Numbered from the stretch's first letter, positions 47,284 through 60,700 are shown. The stretch: DNA of 64,000 nucleotides from Plecoglossus altivelis (GCA_036571765.1 BROE01000011.1:8152612-8216611); one strand, 5' to 3'. Made by a program: numbers and translations. The notes: generated from the letters alone by a model not told the origin.

Positions 47284-47545
47284 CTGCCCTGCTGGGCCTC
47301 TACCCTGCTGGGCCTCTACCCTGCTGGGGCTGGGCCTGTGCCCTGCTGGGCCTCTACCCTGCTGGGCCTGGGCCCTGCTGGGCCTGTGCCCTGCTGGGCC
47401 TCTACCCTGCTGGGCCTGTGCCCTGCTGGGCCTCTACCCTGCTGGGCCTGGGCCGTGCTGGGGCTGGGCCTTTGCTGTGCTGGCCTGTGCCCTGCTGGGC
47501 CTGTGCTTTACTTTGCTGGCCTGTGCCCTGCTGGGCCTGTGCTCC
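47284..47545 (+). repeat. 16-bp minisatellite in the ppp1r10 3' UTR
   Basis: Tandem CCCTGCTGGGCCTCTA units, with CTGTG and CTGGG variant ends, about 15 copies. It lies within the presumed 3' UTR, since the first good poly(A) signal is at 47879. The open frames it produces are repeat artefacts. Confidence 0.9.
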
Positions 47546-47878
47546 TGTGCGCTGCCATGCACATGCATCAGTCGGCACTGAGTGCTTCATTGTAACACGA
47601 AGCTCAATTGAAATCAATTCTCTGGGTCAACTATTTCGAGTGTTTTCTGTGAAAACAGTGGCCTTCATGTCTCTTGTGGGACTGTAATAATGTCGTCTCC
47701 CTTTTAGTTTCAGTTTCCTTCAGTTCCTTCTGGTTTTATTTTGATACAATGCTGATGATTTGGATCTCGCTCCAAGTGAAGTCCAGTTTTTGTTTTGAGA
47801 TGTTTGTATAGATGTGGTTGTGTAAATGCGTACACACACATTCATACACATACAGTATAAGTATTTTGTACATGAAGT

Positions 47879-47884
47879 AATAAA
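47879..47884 (+). terminator. ppp1r10 poly(A) signal candidate
   Basis: AATAAA about 2.2 kb after the stop, followed by a GT-rich stretch (GTCTTTTTGTGGGTGGTG). An earlier signal cannot be excluded. Confidence 0.6.
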
Positions 47885-47904
47885 TGTTATAAAATTAGTC
47901 CTTT

Positions 47905-49790
47905 GTCTTTTAGTGTCTTTTTGTGGGTGGTGTTCTTCAGGTTTCACAATGAAAATACAAAGATAAGTTAATGAAGTTAATGAATGAAAATCGGTACTGA
48001 AAAGATAAGGTATTGATGAAAAGTGGAAGCTATTAATAAAGTGAAGACCTATGAAATACAAACAGCTGTCTTAATAAGCCAGGTGAGCAAGCTATGGTAC
48101 AAATGGACCTGTGAAGGATGTTCCCATATATTAGATATGACCTCAGAGTACGTAATGTCTCTCTAATGGGTTTAAACAGGGCCGTATACTCCCATAATAT
48201 AGTCATTCATACTATCCTTGTTCAAACTCAGCTGCATCCTGTTCAGCCAATCAGGATGAAGGACAGCCCAGCCAATGGCAGAAGGCCTGGTGTAGCTTGT
48301 GAGATCCGTGTTCTTAGGGCTGGGCTGAGCCCAGATGGTCTACGCAATGTGTGATCAGGAGTGGCTTTCCACCCTGCCCACCAGTTCAAATATTGACCAG
48401 GTGCTATGACAACACACATCAAAAACACAGCCAGAGAAAGGGAGAGGGACAGAGTGAATGAATGTATACATGGCCCGGAGTTTAGGGACACCTCAGCGTT
48501 AGGCTGGTCCTCCATCCATCCACACGTATCTCACCGAGGCTGCTGAAGTGTGGGCGTCAATGTGGCAAGTCTTTCGTTGACCTTAGTGGTCATCATTGGA
48601 ATCAATCATCCTTGGACTCCCCGAGGGTCGTTCTGCATTAGGAGCCTCACTCATTGACCACCCTTATTGGGTTCCTTTGAGCCAAGTGAGGCAGTTTGTT
48701 CAGCAGCGACAGGTGGAGGGGTTCTTGCTAAAGAATTACGATAACTGTTGGCAAACAGCCAAGCCATGGAACAGACAGTTAGTGTATGATGTGTGTCAAT
48801 AAGGAAACTTTCGTATGTTTGACCTATAGGTCCTGTCCGATTTTTTTCTTTTGCCTCAGTGCTCTACAGATGTATTAGTAATTATAGATTATACAATGGG
48901 AGTAATAGTAATTCGATTTCACATAAAACTGGGAATAATTCACGCATACACACTCAAAATCTAATAGGAATTGAGTAGATCTGTGTGTGAGACAGCAATA
49001 CAGAGGGACTGGTGATTTTTGCTCCAAATAAGTTGTTCTAGAGGCCCTGGTAGCGTTCAGAACAAAGCTTTCATTGATCCCAGACTGGTCACATTATCCC
49101 CTGCTCAGATTAACTGGTGCTGGTGGAGGGAGGTCGGAGGTGGAGGAGGGAGGTGGGAGGAGGTGCCACGGCAATAGACTATGGTTTTATTTAGTGTGTA
49201 TATCACCCTTTACAGCCTTATCATAAAGACGCAGTAATGTGGTTCAATGAACTACTCAACCCAGCAGAATATTATAGATTGAATGAATATGCAAACAGTA
49301 CAACATAGCCAGCACAGCCCCATGATGTGCATGACATCATGTGCAAGGCTTATTAAATATAGCTGTATACATCAAATATGTAATCACAAAACGAAGCATG
49401 CTGATCTCCTAATCTCCATCAAATTCCTGTATTTTACGTAAGGACATTTGTGAAGGAGATCTCACGGATCTGACTTGAACCAATCAAGAGCAGACGAGTC
49501 ATCCCTGTGTCAAATCAGATTCCTGAACTATATGCTGACTTGTCCTTGGACCTGAGCCAAAAGTTCTCATTTGATGGACGTCCCGAAGTGCCTTGTCTCT
49601 GCAAAACCTGCTCATTTGACAAACACACTGTCATTTCATGGTAGAATATGAAATATGTCGACTACATTAGCTACTTTCTTTAAAAAATCGCTATCAAAAA
49701 CACAAAGGAAGCATTCCAAGATGGAGATTGTGTAGTTGAAGAACTGGCCTTTGGGAAATTCCAGCACGGGAGTGAGAGGGGGAGTGTCTA
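47905..49790. other. spacer between ppp1r10 and agr2
   Basis: No exon chain, RNA gene or clear repeat was recognised. Confidence 0.5.
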
Positions 49791-49805
49791 CCTGCTGTGC
49801 AGGTG

Positions 49806-49895
49806 TATAAATGCGTTTGGGGTGAGAGCAGAGTGACACAGCAGGTCCCACAGCAGCAGCAGCCGGAGCCCACACAAAGGTACCAGTGAGACCAG
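49806..49895 (+). promoter_or_regulatory. agr2: agr2 TATA box and non-coding exon 1
   Basis: TATAAAT at 49806-49812 precedes a leader (about 49836-49895) rich in CAGCAG that ends at a consensus GTAAGA donor at 49896. The next exon carries the ATG at 50138. Confidence 0.6.
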
Positions 49896-50137
49896 GTAAG
49901 AGATCTGGCCTGTCGTCAAAGACCTCCTTTTTTCTTCAACCAGCCATCTTTCTTCACTTTCTGATATCTCCAGATCTAATCCTTTCTGGGTAAAGGAAGC
50001 TGTAATCGCTCCAGGTTCTCTTCAGTGCTGCTTACAAATGCTTCTAATCATGTGAAATCCTACATAGGACCACATCTTTTATTCATCCTAAGATAGTTCC
50101 TGTGGTGCTTGTGTGCTTCCAGAGAGAGCTAGCAAGC

Positions 50138-51737
50138 ATGATCAAAGAACTGTTGTCTGTGCTGTTGGTCCTGGCGGCCGTCTCCTCTTCTCTGGGAAAG
50201 CCGGAGAAGAACATCGCCAAGCGAGGGAAGCGGATCCCCCAGACTCTCTCCAGAGGTACGAAACGTCTCTCCTGCGTTCTTCTCAGTATGAATGCCGAAC
50301 TTCTCAGTCAGCACAAAATGATGAAGACGGCTGAGGAATCGACAGGATGTGTGGTTTTGATGTCTGTCACAGCATGTACAGGGGTTTTTTGGAGGATTTC
50401 TCGTGGTCTGTAGATCTGGTGTTGTTGACATTTGAGAATGTAGTAATATGAAGTTCACAGCCATGTTGTCTGATGTTTCTGCAGGATGGGGTGATCAGCT
50501 CATCTGGGCTCAGACATACGAGGAGGGCCTGTACTGGGCCAGGACGCAGTAAGTCAGATAATACTTACAACTTGCAAATACGTTTATTATTAACATCTTA
50601 AAATGTTTAGAACTTTTACTTGTTAGACAAGGAATAGCTGAACGTAGACTGAAAGTACAATGAAAACTGACTGACCATTCGTCTCCATAGGAACAAGCCT
50701 CTCATGGTTATCTTTCATCTAGAAGACTGCCCCCACAGTCTGGGTAAGGCTCCACATCTAGCCAGTAGACTGTCTCTCTGCAGTTGGGGCAAAGTTTCCG
50801 ATTTGTGAGAAAGAAAAAAAACCAAAACGTGAGACGTTGTTTCTCTTCAGAAGTAATATCCTGAAGTTCTGTTGATCTTGTTGATTGTTCAAACACTTTG
50901 GGACCGTCATCTAACTTGTTGGAAATCAAACAAGAAATTCTTGTTTGCTCAGTTTGTTGTGCGATCTATATCCTGGCACAAGGATGGAGGGGGGGGGGTA
51001 GCTGAATGTTTCCTTCTATGAATGAATGCCTGGTCTTTGTTGTAAATGTGACGTTCCTTGCATGTGTCAGCTATGAAGAAAGCCTTCGCTGAGGACAAAG
51101 ACATTCAGAAGGTTGCTGATGAGGACCTCATCGTCCTCAATCTGGTGGTACGTTTAGGAGGCACTAACTAAAAAGACAAATGGTGGACATGACCCAAGTT
51201 TTTTTTAATCCAAAAGCCACTCGTGAGCTGAATGTTATGTCTTTCATTGAACCCGCTGATCAAAGACATTTTTCTCCTTGGTTCCAGTATGAAACCACCG
51301 ACAAGCATCTCTCCCCAGACGGCCAGTACGTTCCCAGAATCATCTTCGTGGGTGAGTCTGATATGGAATGCCTTAGGTCATCCATCAATCATGCAACGCA
51401 CTTGGAACCTTTGCCATTTCAATCACGCTGTTCTCTTTATCTGGTTCCAGATCCCTCCATGACAGTGAGAGCTGACATCACAGGACGTTACTCCAACCGC
51501 ATGTATGCCTACGAGCCATCTGACATCAAACTCTGTGAGTACCTGCAGGTTGACTGAACAGACAATACTGTCTGACACTGACAGAACATATACATGCAAA
51601 GAGCTCATATGGACTCATCTGTTTAGATACAAGAGAGAAGCAAATACTATTTTGCACCTTGTGACACTCATTTTTGTCTGTCTAAAGTGCTGGCCAACAT
51701 GGACAAGGCCAAGAAGCTGTTGAAGACTGAGTTGTAA
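50138..51737 (+). CDS. agr2: anterior gradient 2, ER protein-disulfide-isomerase-like protein
   Basis: Coding exons: 50138-50255, 50485-50548, 50691-50743, 51071-51147, 51288-51351, 51451-51534 and 51688-51737; 510 nt, 169 aa. A cleavable signal peptide is clear (MIKELLSVLLVLAAVSSSLG). A basic segment follows, then GWGDQLIWAQTYEEGL and a thioredoxin-like fold. The single-cysteine active site CPHS lies at about residue 75. A conserved YETTDKHLSPDGQYVPRIIF segment follows. The C-terminus KTEL is an ER-retention signal. Role: folds mucins and other secretory proteins in mucus-producing epithelia. The gene lies beside tspan13 and bzw2 as in other vertebrates. The CxxS active site separates it from CxxC isomerases. 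Confidence 0.96.
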
Positions 51738-51955
51738 GCTCTGTGACAAGACTGGCAGCCGGTGATGAAACTGTCTCGTTCTTCAGCTGAAGAGTTAACA
51801 TCCTGCTGCCATTGTGATCTTACCAAGCACTGGAATGAATTCATCTTAACTTGGAAAAAAAAAACATCACAATTCTTCCCTTGCACTCTGTTACTTCTCG
51901 TCTCCTACTTGTATTGTCTTTGTAATGTATTGCCGTACATCTGACATGTCTTTTT

Positions 51956-51961
51956 AATAAA
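51956..51961 (+). terminator. agr2 poly(A) signal
   Basis: AATAAA 219 nt after the stop codon, followed by a T-rich stretch. Confidence 0.7.
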
Positions 51962-52508
51962 TTTTTTGCTGTTGAATGTCCCGAAGAATGCCCCGATTTC
52001 ATTGTTTTTGTAACATAAAAAACCTTTCTCAAGGATTGTGAGTGAAAAACACCCACACAAGATTGCTAAGGTGACCTCCGGCTCACATCCTGGATGGGCG
52101 GGACCTCAGGAGCTGAAAGACCTTTTCCTGAGTCACAGGGTTGCTATGGTTACAGAACCTCAGCTGAAGCCATTGTTCTGTAACGAGTTCCGTGTGCACA
52201 GCAGCCGTGGCAGATGCTGGTTGGTCAGGGGGTTGGGGACACACACACTTGTGTTGGGGCAGGATTGTGTGCCAACGTTACTCATGAATGCAAATTGAAT
52301 CAGTCTTTTGTGCATCTTATTGTCAGTCCGCAAATGTTCTGGAGTTTTCTCCAGATGATTCCATTCTTTATGCATCGCAATGTAGATAAGTAAAGGAATG
52401 TGTAGAGCGATCGATTGTAAGAGAGTGTCAAATGTCAGGTAGTTTATGAATACAATGGCTGTTTTGTAGCTAATTATAAAGGACATGAGAGAAACGGACG
52501 TTGTTTGT

Positions 52509-52514
52509 TTTATT
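52509..52514 (-). terminator. tspan13 poly(A) signal candidate
   Basis: TTTATT (AATAAA on the minus strand) about 840 bp after the tspan13 stop; the UTR extent is inferred. Confidence 0.5.
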
Positions 52515-53354
52515 GTGATTGACAGTAAAAAGGCTCAGGTAAATAGTTCACAGAACTGTCCGTGCAGAGGCTGTGGCACACACACACACCAGCAGAGAGT
52601 TCATGCAAGAGGCCAAACACACAGCCCACAGTCAAAATGATGTCCTTAGCGTTTAAACACCCGTGAGAAAATAGAAAGACGCGCTCACACACCTGACTAT
52701 AGATGAACTATCACCAGGGCTTCAAAAAGAAGAAACATGGGATATTATTCTTTTCACAATTCAGTGGTCTTTGATATCCCCACATTTTCTAGTCCATAGT
52801 TCCACTGTACAACAGCAGCTTCAGGCTTTGGATTATTGCATTGACAGAAGCACTGACACTATTTTGTAGATTTAAAATGAAGAGTATTTGAATACAATTT
52901 TTATACAAGAAACGAACAAAACATAAAGCAAATCTAGGCAGTAAGGTTCAATACCAGCAGGCAAACAAAATGCATAAATAGTTAGTAGTCGAGAATACAC
53001 AGCATACCATTACTGACAAACAGTCTGCAGTTGAGTATCAAATCAATTATACACATACTTCAACTCATCGGTCCACATGCCAACGAAACTACATCGGTTC
53101 TTCATAATATGACATGAGCCATATTGAATGAAAATGTAGATTCCTTAAGGTAATATGTCCTTTGAGATTTTACACCCCCCCTCCCTTCACATAGCAGAGT
53201 AATAATCTCACACGCCTTTAAAAAAAAAGTTGAATGCTTAAAAAACGGACTACGTCCGTGCCGACCGTCTTTATATTTACAAACGCAGCCTTTCGAACGT
53301 CCACAAGGTAGGAGGTGACAGTGCAAAGTGACAAAGACTACAGGTTGCTGGCAG

Positions 53355-53463
53355 TTACAGGAAAGCACTGGGGTTTGCACGTGGGTCTTTCTGGTTCCTG
53401 TACCTGTACGTCAGCCACACACCCAGGATCTGAGAGAGAGAGAGAGAGGGAGAGGGAAAGAGG

Positions 53464-53494
<31 letters not shown>

Positions 53495-56400
53495 AGGGAG
53501 GGAGGGAGGGAGAGAGAGAGCACACATTTAGACATTCAGGGAAACAGCAAGAAAGGGAGAAGGAGAGAGCGGCAGAGAGGGGCAAAAAAACAGCAAGAAA
53601 TAGAAAAATGGTGAGATTCAAAGAGCCAAGATAAGACCAAGACAGCCATCACCTCCGTGAAGCTGAAGAAGAGGCCGATCCCTCCCACGAAGCGTAACAC
53701 CTCCCCAGCGTGCTCCTGGATCTTAGCACCGCAGGGACTGCATGAGTGGTTAGGGAAACACGCCTGCAGAGGGCAACACACACAAGCACAAACACACGCA
53801 CAAGATCACAGAATGACAAAAGCGGACAAGATTGATCTATCCATGGTGAGGACGCAAGGAGGGGAATCTTACCGCATCACAGGTCATGTTGACCTCCACG
53901 TGTAGGAAGCCACAGCAGTTAAGATTCTTCTCCACATCCCCCTGCGTGGATTGAGAATTGTTCCATCCCACTTCCAGCAGGTGCTCCTGCGAAACAAGAC
54001 GCACCCACACAGCATCAAACACACACTCCGTGTATCAGAACAAATGCTGAATGAAAAGGAAGTCCTGCTTGAATAAGTCAGTGATCCTGACTCCATGGCA
54101 AAGAGCCTCTAAATATACCTTCTCATGCTGGGGGTTTAGCACACAGACCAGGCTGCAGCAGACCTGCCTCAGAGACAAGTTAAAAGCCTCCCTGGTCTGC
54201 CACAGGCTCTTTGGAGTAGCCACAAATAACCCACATTTCATTAGAGACACCTAGTCAGCTACAACAACAAGTGAAAGCAGGGAGGAAAGCTGTTTTCCTT
54301 GTCATTTCCAGTGTCATTACCGGTCAGTTTGCTGTACGTTTTTACTCACAAAGTGGGTGTATCACACCTAGTTTTGAGCAGGGTTGTAGCGTAGTAATAT
54401 TAGTTAGTGATGTCCTGCAAGGGTGCTGGTGGATCCTACCTGCTGGTCTTTGTTGATAGCCAGACAGGCACTGGAGACGGAGAACTGGACGATGAAAACC
54501 ATGAACAGTATGATCATGTACTGAGCTCCACTGTGAAGGAGAACACACCAAGGGGCACATCCAGAACATTCTCACTGATAATACGGAAGAAAAGAAAAAG
54601 CTCATTTTGAGACCAACTCTCAGAACATGGGCTTTTCCAAATAGAAATATATCACATGTGAGAAAACTTCTCATCATTAATTTCTCTGAGACCAGGGCTG
54701 GCTTCTGAATGGATAATACAATATTCTAGACTGAACGGATAAGGGTTAATTATGTCTGTGTTGTATTGTGTCAGGGTCCTTGGGAACATAGCGGTCAGCA
54801 CTATCTGCTAAACCTGAATACAGAGTGAAAAAGGATGCTCTGCTCCCAGATCTTGTTGCTAATATGCATGCATGAATGGACAAGCAACGTTTTAGACGCG
54901 AGTCCAGACAACAGTAACCAGGAAAACAAACACCAATCACATTCATTTCACAATTATTTTGCTGAAAGGCAAAGATAATTCATTAGAATTCCTTGAGAAA
55001 TTGTTAGGCCAACTATCCACCCATTCCTACTTTACGATCAACCAACAACTAAAACTACTTGTACAACGGGCCCAGTTTGAAAAGCTTTGTACTGCGGACC
55101 TGTCTGAAGACCTAGGGCTGAGTGAGGTTGTTACCATGCAGCAGGTTCAGAGCCACACAGCCGTGAGGAAGGATACGAAAAACAGGAGCACCTGGTGGTG
55201 CTTCATGGCTCCGATGAGCCCGGCCAGCGCCACGAAGAAAAGGAAGACCCCCACTCCGATGATCCCCCCCACCACCTGGAAACTAGACACCAGGCCAAAC
55301 CACTTCCCCCACGCTGCGATGCCAATCATCAGAAGACTCACCATCTAACAGAGAGGGGTGTGAATGAAGATGCATTTAGTGAGAGGCCCCTGGACTGGCT
55401 AACACAGGCACACACATCAAGCCTATTACAAGATGCAGGAATGTTGCCCTAGTAAGGGGAGAAGTCAGTGAGCATTGTCACATGATATAGGCAAGGCCAT
55501 CCTTGGTTTAGATGATCACAATGCTAACAGCTTGAAAACTTTTAAACATAGTTGTTTTTACAAACCTAATCAGACTTATATAAAGGTATTTCGAAAATAC
55601 TGTATTAAATCAAATATTTCTGATTTGAGTACAATCTAAACTTTACTAAATGTCCTCCATTTATATGTTAGTGGGATTATATGCAGTTTAAGAATATTAT
55701 TCTCTTATCACCTAGTCATTATGTCAGAATGCTGTTCTTTCAAAGTAACAACGGTGCCACTTGAAGCGGACGTTGACCACACATTATCAGATAGGCGATA
55801 TGGCACGCAATAAAATAAAAACATGCTGATGCAAAGGGTTTAAACCGGTTCTATGTAGCACATATACCCCAGGTAACAACGTTTTTTTTTTTGCTTAAAC
55901 AAACAAAAGTAAGAATATACTGGTATATAACTTTTGACCACTCTTTTATGTGGTCGAGAATTTTCAGCTTCTATCTAGGTCACCTTTTCGTCATCAAGTC
56001 TGTTCATAGAGGCATTTTGGTTAGGGCGTGAAGAAACCCACAATATTGTTTTTTGGGTTGGCAGAGACAAAGCTTCACAATTTGTCCCATAATATTGCAT
56101 CTAGTGAGTAACCCAGTTGATAACATATCAGGAATGGAGGGCCATTAACAATGACAGGATGTGCCAGGGATAAATTAGAGAAGGAAGGGGAAAGGAAACG
56201 TCAAAGGAAGACAGAAAAAAAACATTTTCAATACACGTATAAAATCTTTAGCTGAGGTTGCAATTGTGTATCCATCCACACGCAGACCTAATTCCAGACA
56301 ATGCATCAGTTTGAATAATTGATAGGAACCGAGCAGTGCTGACCCGGTGTATTGTTTACAATGTACAACAATGTTTTGTAACCAGACCTATAAAAATGAC

Positions 56401-56535
56401 AGGGAAGAAACATAAGGCTTACGTCCAAAAGCCGTTAGAATGACCCATATGGTACATTCTGACCACACTCACCACATAGAGGATGTTGAGCGCGCAGAGA
56501 GAATGTTTGGAGCAGGTGAAACCGGCGCAGCCCAT
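53355..56535 (-). CDS. tspan13: tetraspanin-13
   Basis: Exons on the minus strand: 56535-56473, 55344-55177, 54520-54440, 53986-53873, 53763-53653 and 53429-53355; 612 nt, 203 aa, close to human TSPAN13 (204). The N-terminus MGCAGFTCSKHSLCALNILY has palmitoylation-type cysteines. TM1 is VSLLMIGIAAWG and neighbours; TM2 spans VVGGIIGVGVFLFFVALAGL; TM3 is MIILFMVFIVQFSVSSACLA. The large extracellular loop has LEVGWNN, the tetraspanin CCG motif (NLNCCGF), one N-glycosylation-type site at NMT and a CSPC pair. TM4 is FVGGIGLFFSFTEILGVWL, followed by the short tail YRNQKDPRANPSAFL. It is a plasma-membrane or vesicle scaffold protein; in mammals it is linked to calcium-channel modulation. Convergent with agr2 and in tandem with bzw2. 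Confidence 0.96.
53428..53521. repeat. (GA)n / GGGA tract in the last tspan13 intron
   Basis: GA dinucleotides grading into six GGGA units. On the gene strand this is the pyrimidine tract before the last exon's acceptor. Confidence 0.9.
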
Positions 56536-56834
56536 TTTGGCGTATTCTGACGACTCGAAAATATGACAATAAGCTCAAAAATCTCCTAATAACGATCACT
56601 GATCACGTATATTCACATCGAAGTCATAAAAAAGGGTCTCCCACTGTAAAGGCTGATCATCTAATTGCATGTCTAACTGGGAGGGCGCTGGCAAACCTAA
56701 GACTAGCAGGGGAGGGCTCTCTGAAGATACGAGACCTCTGATAGGCGAAAGCAGAATGTATGTCATTTGTATGCAAATCATTGCGGGAGACGCTGGCAGT
56801 TGGGTGGATGTGATCTAAACGACCGCCGCTTAAA

Positions 56835-56842
56835 TGACGTCA
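56835..56842. promoter_or_regulatory. palindromic CRE upstream of tspan13
   Basis: TGACGTCA about 300 bp upstream of the tspan13 start codon; regulatory role inferred. Confidence 0.45.
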
Positions 56843-57432
56843 GAAATGCATCGTTCCATCTGTCATCGGATGGCCTACACTAACTTATCATAAACAATAG
56901 TCCACGCAACTCTCAAGTCTAAGGACAGACACGCGTTGTATAACCGTGCGACCATTTTGATTCAGGTTTGGTATGATTAATCCTCCAGTGTATGTTACTC
57001 CTCTGTGCTCCTTAACTGAAACTGATGTCAGCGTGAATTCCACGAACCGTTACTCTGACCTGCATGAGTCAACACACTGAAACGAAAGTACTGGTTACAC
57101 TGGACATACTGTAACCAACCATGTCCACCAGTGAAACTCCAATGTTCTACAGTTCTGGATGTCCTACCTGATGCTGAAATTGGAGAGTTTAACCTTTGTA
57201 TATAGACTGCATGATTCAAGGCCATTTAAAGTTGTTTCCGTAACCACATGCAGAGGTCACTGGTGCACCCAGCCCTGCATTCCTCCTTATCTTTGCAGAC
57301 ATGTTCAAGGTGGAGTAACATAATGATTGTTTGGTGATTTTCTAGTTGAGTTATTTAACCACTAAATGGGTACGAAGCTGTTTTATATTCTGGTTTCAAA
57401 TCAGACAAAGTCAAATAATACATACAAAACAC

Positions 57433-57438
57433 TTTATT
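57433..57438 (-). terminator. bzw2 poly(A) signal candidate
   Basis: TTTATT (AATAAA on the minus strand) about 340 bp after the bzw2 stop. Confidence 0.6.
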
Positions 57439-57774
57439 CATAAAAAGATCAAAGCATTGCCAAGTTCCATATATGAGAGTTTCATAAATCATGTGTGAAA
57501 ATCTACCGAATATGATGAGGTCCTTATCTCTATACCTGAACAACATTGTTAAAGGGAGGGGTTGATGCCAATGAGACCTTGTGGAAAGGTTGACATGTCT
57601 CCTTTTGCTGAGGTGTCAAGTGGTATTAGCCCTGATGGTTTGCTTGGCTACCTAGGGCCTGTGGTCTGGGCCCAAGAGTAAAGGACTGGCTAAATGCAGA
57701 GTGGGGACTACAGGGGCACAGACACAGTATACAGGCCATAGGATTAAAGAGAGTGACTCCTAGCTGTCCAGTGG

Positions 57775-60700
57775 TTAGTCCTCCTCTCCCTCAGACTCCG
57801 ACTCTGTGGGGCGAAACAATGACATCAAGACTCATTAGCGACCTCTAGTGGTCACAACAACCCTTTTCAGCTCTTGTGTTTGCTCAGAGTTGTTACGTAC
57901 AGTTGTACATTTGACAGCTGCAGTCGTTCAGTTACCTTCTTCAGCGTTCTGCAGCCACTCGACAAACTTCTTCATCTGTTCCAGAAAGACACTCTTGCCT
58001 TTGGTAGAGTGTCCATCTTTGTACCACCGCAGGATGGCTTCCTCACTCAGCACGTCAGCTGTGGGTAGGGGGGGAAGAGGGGGGGAAGAGGGGGGGAGGG
58101 CATGCCCGGATAGGGCACACAGAGTGTCACATACCCACTCCAAGTCACAGTAGGGAGGGGGAGCAAAAGACTAAGAAAGAACCCACCTACCTGAATAAAA
58201 GAAGCCATTATCACTCTAGGATGTGATTATATGGGGAAACCAACCTTTATAGAAGAGCATCACAATCTTGCAGAAGGACTTCATGAAGTGGATGTTGTCG
58301 TAGCAGTAATCCTGGATCTTCAGCAGCAGGACCAGCTCTGATTGGCCCTGGGTGCTGAACACAGCCAACAGAGGGGCATAGTGCTACACAGAGAGAGAGG
58401 GAAAGGGGAGGGGTGGGAGAAGTAGAGGGGTGAGAGAGGGAGAGAGATGTGATGAGAGATATAGAGGAGGAGAGAAAGAGGAAAAGAGAGGATACGGTCA
58501 ATAGTTCTTTAAAACATTGCTATTAAGGACTAAGTAATACAGTAGACAAGCATTGCTACAGCACTGGAACTGCACTGCAACATGCTGGACAGCAACATGT
58601 TTGTCAGTTGATGAAAACCTCTTATTTGTGGTCAAGTACAGTTACTGTAGTGGTGGACGGAGTGATATTCCTGCACGTTGTGGGCGTAGTGTCACTGTAC
58701 CTTGAGGTGTTTGAGGGCCTGCTCAGTGACCAGCTCCTCCTTCTTGTTCCACTCCACAGCATTCATGAGGCATGTCCACAACAGACCAATCACAGCCTGC
58801 TCCTGAAGCTCATTCCTCTTCATCTCCTCCTTTACATATACCACCATCTACCACAAGATGGAGAACAGACACAACAGAAAGCGTACACATGAGTAAAAAA
58901 GTGTACACTACCTCTCTTATGGGACACTACCTCTCTTATAGGACACTACCTCTCTTATAGGACACTACCTCTCTTATAGGACACTACACTGGTATGGGAC
59001 ACTACCTCTCTTATAGGACACTACCTCTCGTATGAGACACTACCTCTCGTATGGGACACTACCTCTCGTATGGGACACTACCTCTCGTATGGGACACTAC
59101 ATCTCTTATAGGACATTACCTCTCGTATGGGACACTACCTCTCTTATAGGACACTACCTCTCTTATAGGACACTACCTCTCTTATAGGACACTACCTCTC
59201 TTATAGGACACTACCTCTCGTATGAGACACTACCTCTCGTATGAGACACTACCTCTCGTATGGGACACTACCTCTCGTATGGGACACTACCTCTCGTATG
59301 GGACACTACCTCTCTTATAGGACATTACCTCTCGTATGGGACACTACCTCTCTTATAGGACACTACCTCTCTTATAGGACACTACCTCTCGTATGGGACA
59401 CTACCTCTNNNNNNNNNNNNNNNNNNNNNNNNNNNNNNNNNNNNNNNNNNNNNNNNNNNNNNNNNNNNNNNNNNNNNNNNNNNNNNNNNNNNNNNNNNNN
59501 NNNNNNNNNNNNNNNNNNNNNNNNNNNNNNNNNNNNNNNNNNNNNNNNNNNNNNNNNNNNNNNNNNNNNNNNNNNNNNNNNNNNNNNNNNNNNNNNNNNN
59601 NNNNNNNNNNNNNNNNNNNNNNNNNNNNNNNNNNNNNNNNNNNNNNNNNNNNNNNNNNNNNNNNNNNNNNNNNNNNNNNNNNNNNNNNNNNNNNNNNNNN
59701 NNNNNNNNNNNNNNNNNNNNNNNNNNNNNNNNNNNNNNNNNNNNNNNNNNNNNNNNNNNNNNNNNNNNNNNNNNNNNNNNNNNNNNNNNNNNNNNNNNNN
59801 NNNNNNNNNNNNNNNNNNNNNNNNNNNNNNNNNNNNNNNNNNNNNNNNNNNNNNNNNNNNNNNNNNNNNNNNNNNNNNNNNNNNNNNNNNNNNNNNNNNN
59901 NNNNNNNNNNNNNNNNNNNNNNNNNNNNNNNNNNNNNNNNNNNNNTGGTGAGGATAGGAGGTGGCAGTGTTCCGTTGGCCAGAAGGATGCCCGTCAGCAT
60001 GGCCAGCTTGGTCTGCTCAGACTCACTGAAGGCTTTCAGGAAGAGCAACAGCTGCAACAGGAAGTGACATGCGACAGCATGATGAGGTCCACTGACATCG
60101 ACGGATGAGGTGAGAAACATAACATGAGAGCATTTTACCTTTTTGATCTCCTCTTCAAAGCCCTTCTCTAAGTATTTGTATCTCCTGATGAGCTTATTAA
60201 AAACCTAAGAAAGAGAGAGTAATGAGAGTAATGTTAAATCCTGGATGACAGAGTGTGGACAGGGTGAATTAAATGCAGCCCAATGCCCCAATCATTCCCA
60301 ATCATTAATTGAATATAATTCATGGACTAAAAGTCTAAGTGCCAATATGATGTACTTTATGTGTCTAAATGGATGCGGGGGTTTTCTGGAATGTACCTGA
60401 GCATAGCGTTTGAGGGCAGAGTGATTTTCTTCGATAGTAAACACGCAGTGTGCCGTCACCTTGGTCTTGTCACCCTCATCGATGCGCGTCCCTCCGGGAG
60501 CTGAAGCAGGGAATGCAGGGTCAAAGGTCAAAGACTTCAATTCTGTTGAACCTTTAATTCCACGGCTCTAAATATTCTACTATACTGAATATTGACCAGT
60601 CATAACAATGGGCAGGGCCTTAAAGTGATATTGAATACATGCATTCAGACACAACAATGATAAACCCATTCTCTGCTACCTTTTCTAATTATGCCAACAA

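Noticed and set aside
47252..47687. Leu/Gly/Cys/Pro-rich open frames up to 142 codons
   Set aside because: Products of the 16-bp minisatellite in the presumed ppp1r10 3' UTR.
59241..60120. Open frames of over 200 codons across the N region
   Set aside because: They consist mostly of unresolved bases. The real coding part is the partial bzw2 exon at 59946-60051.
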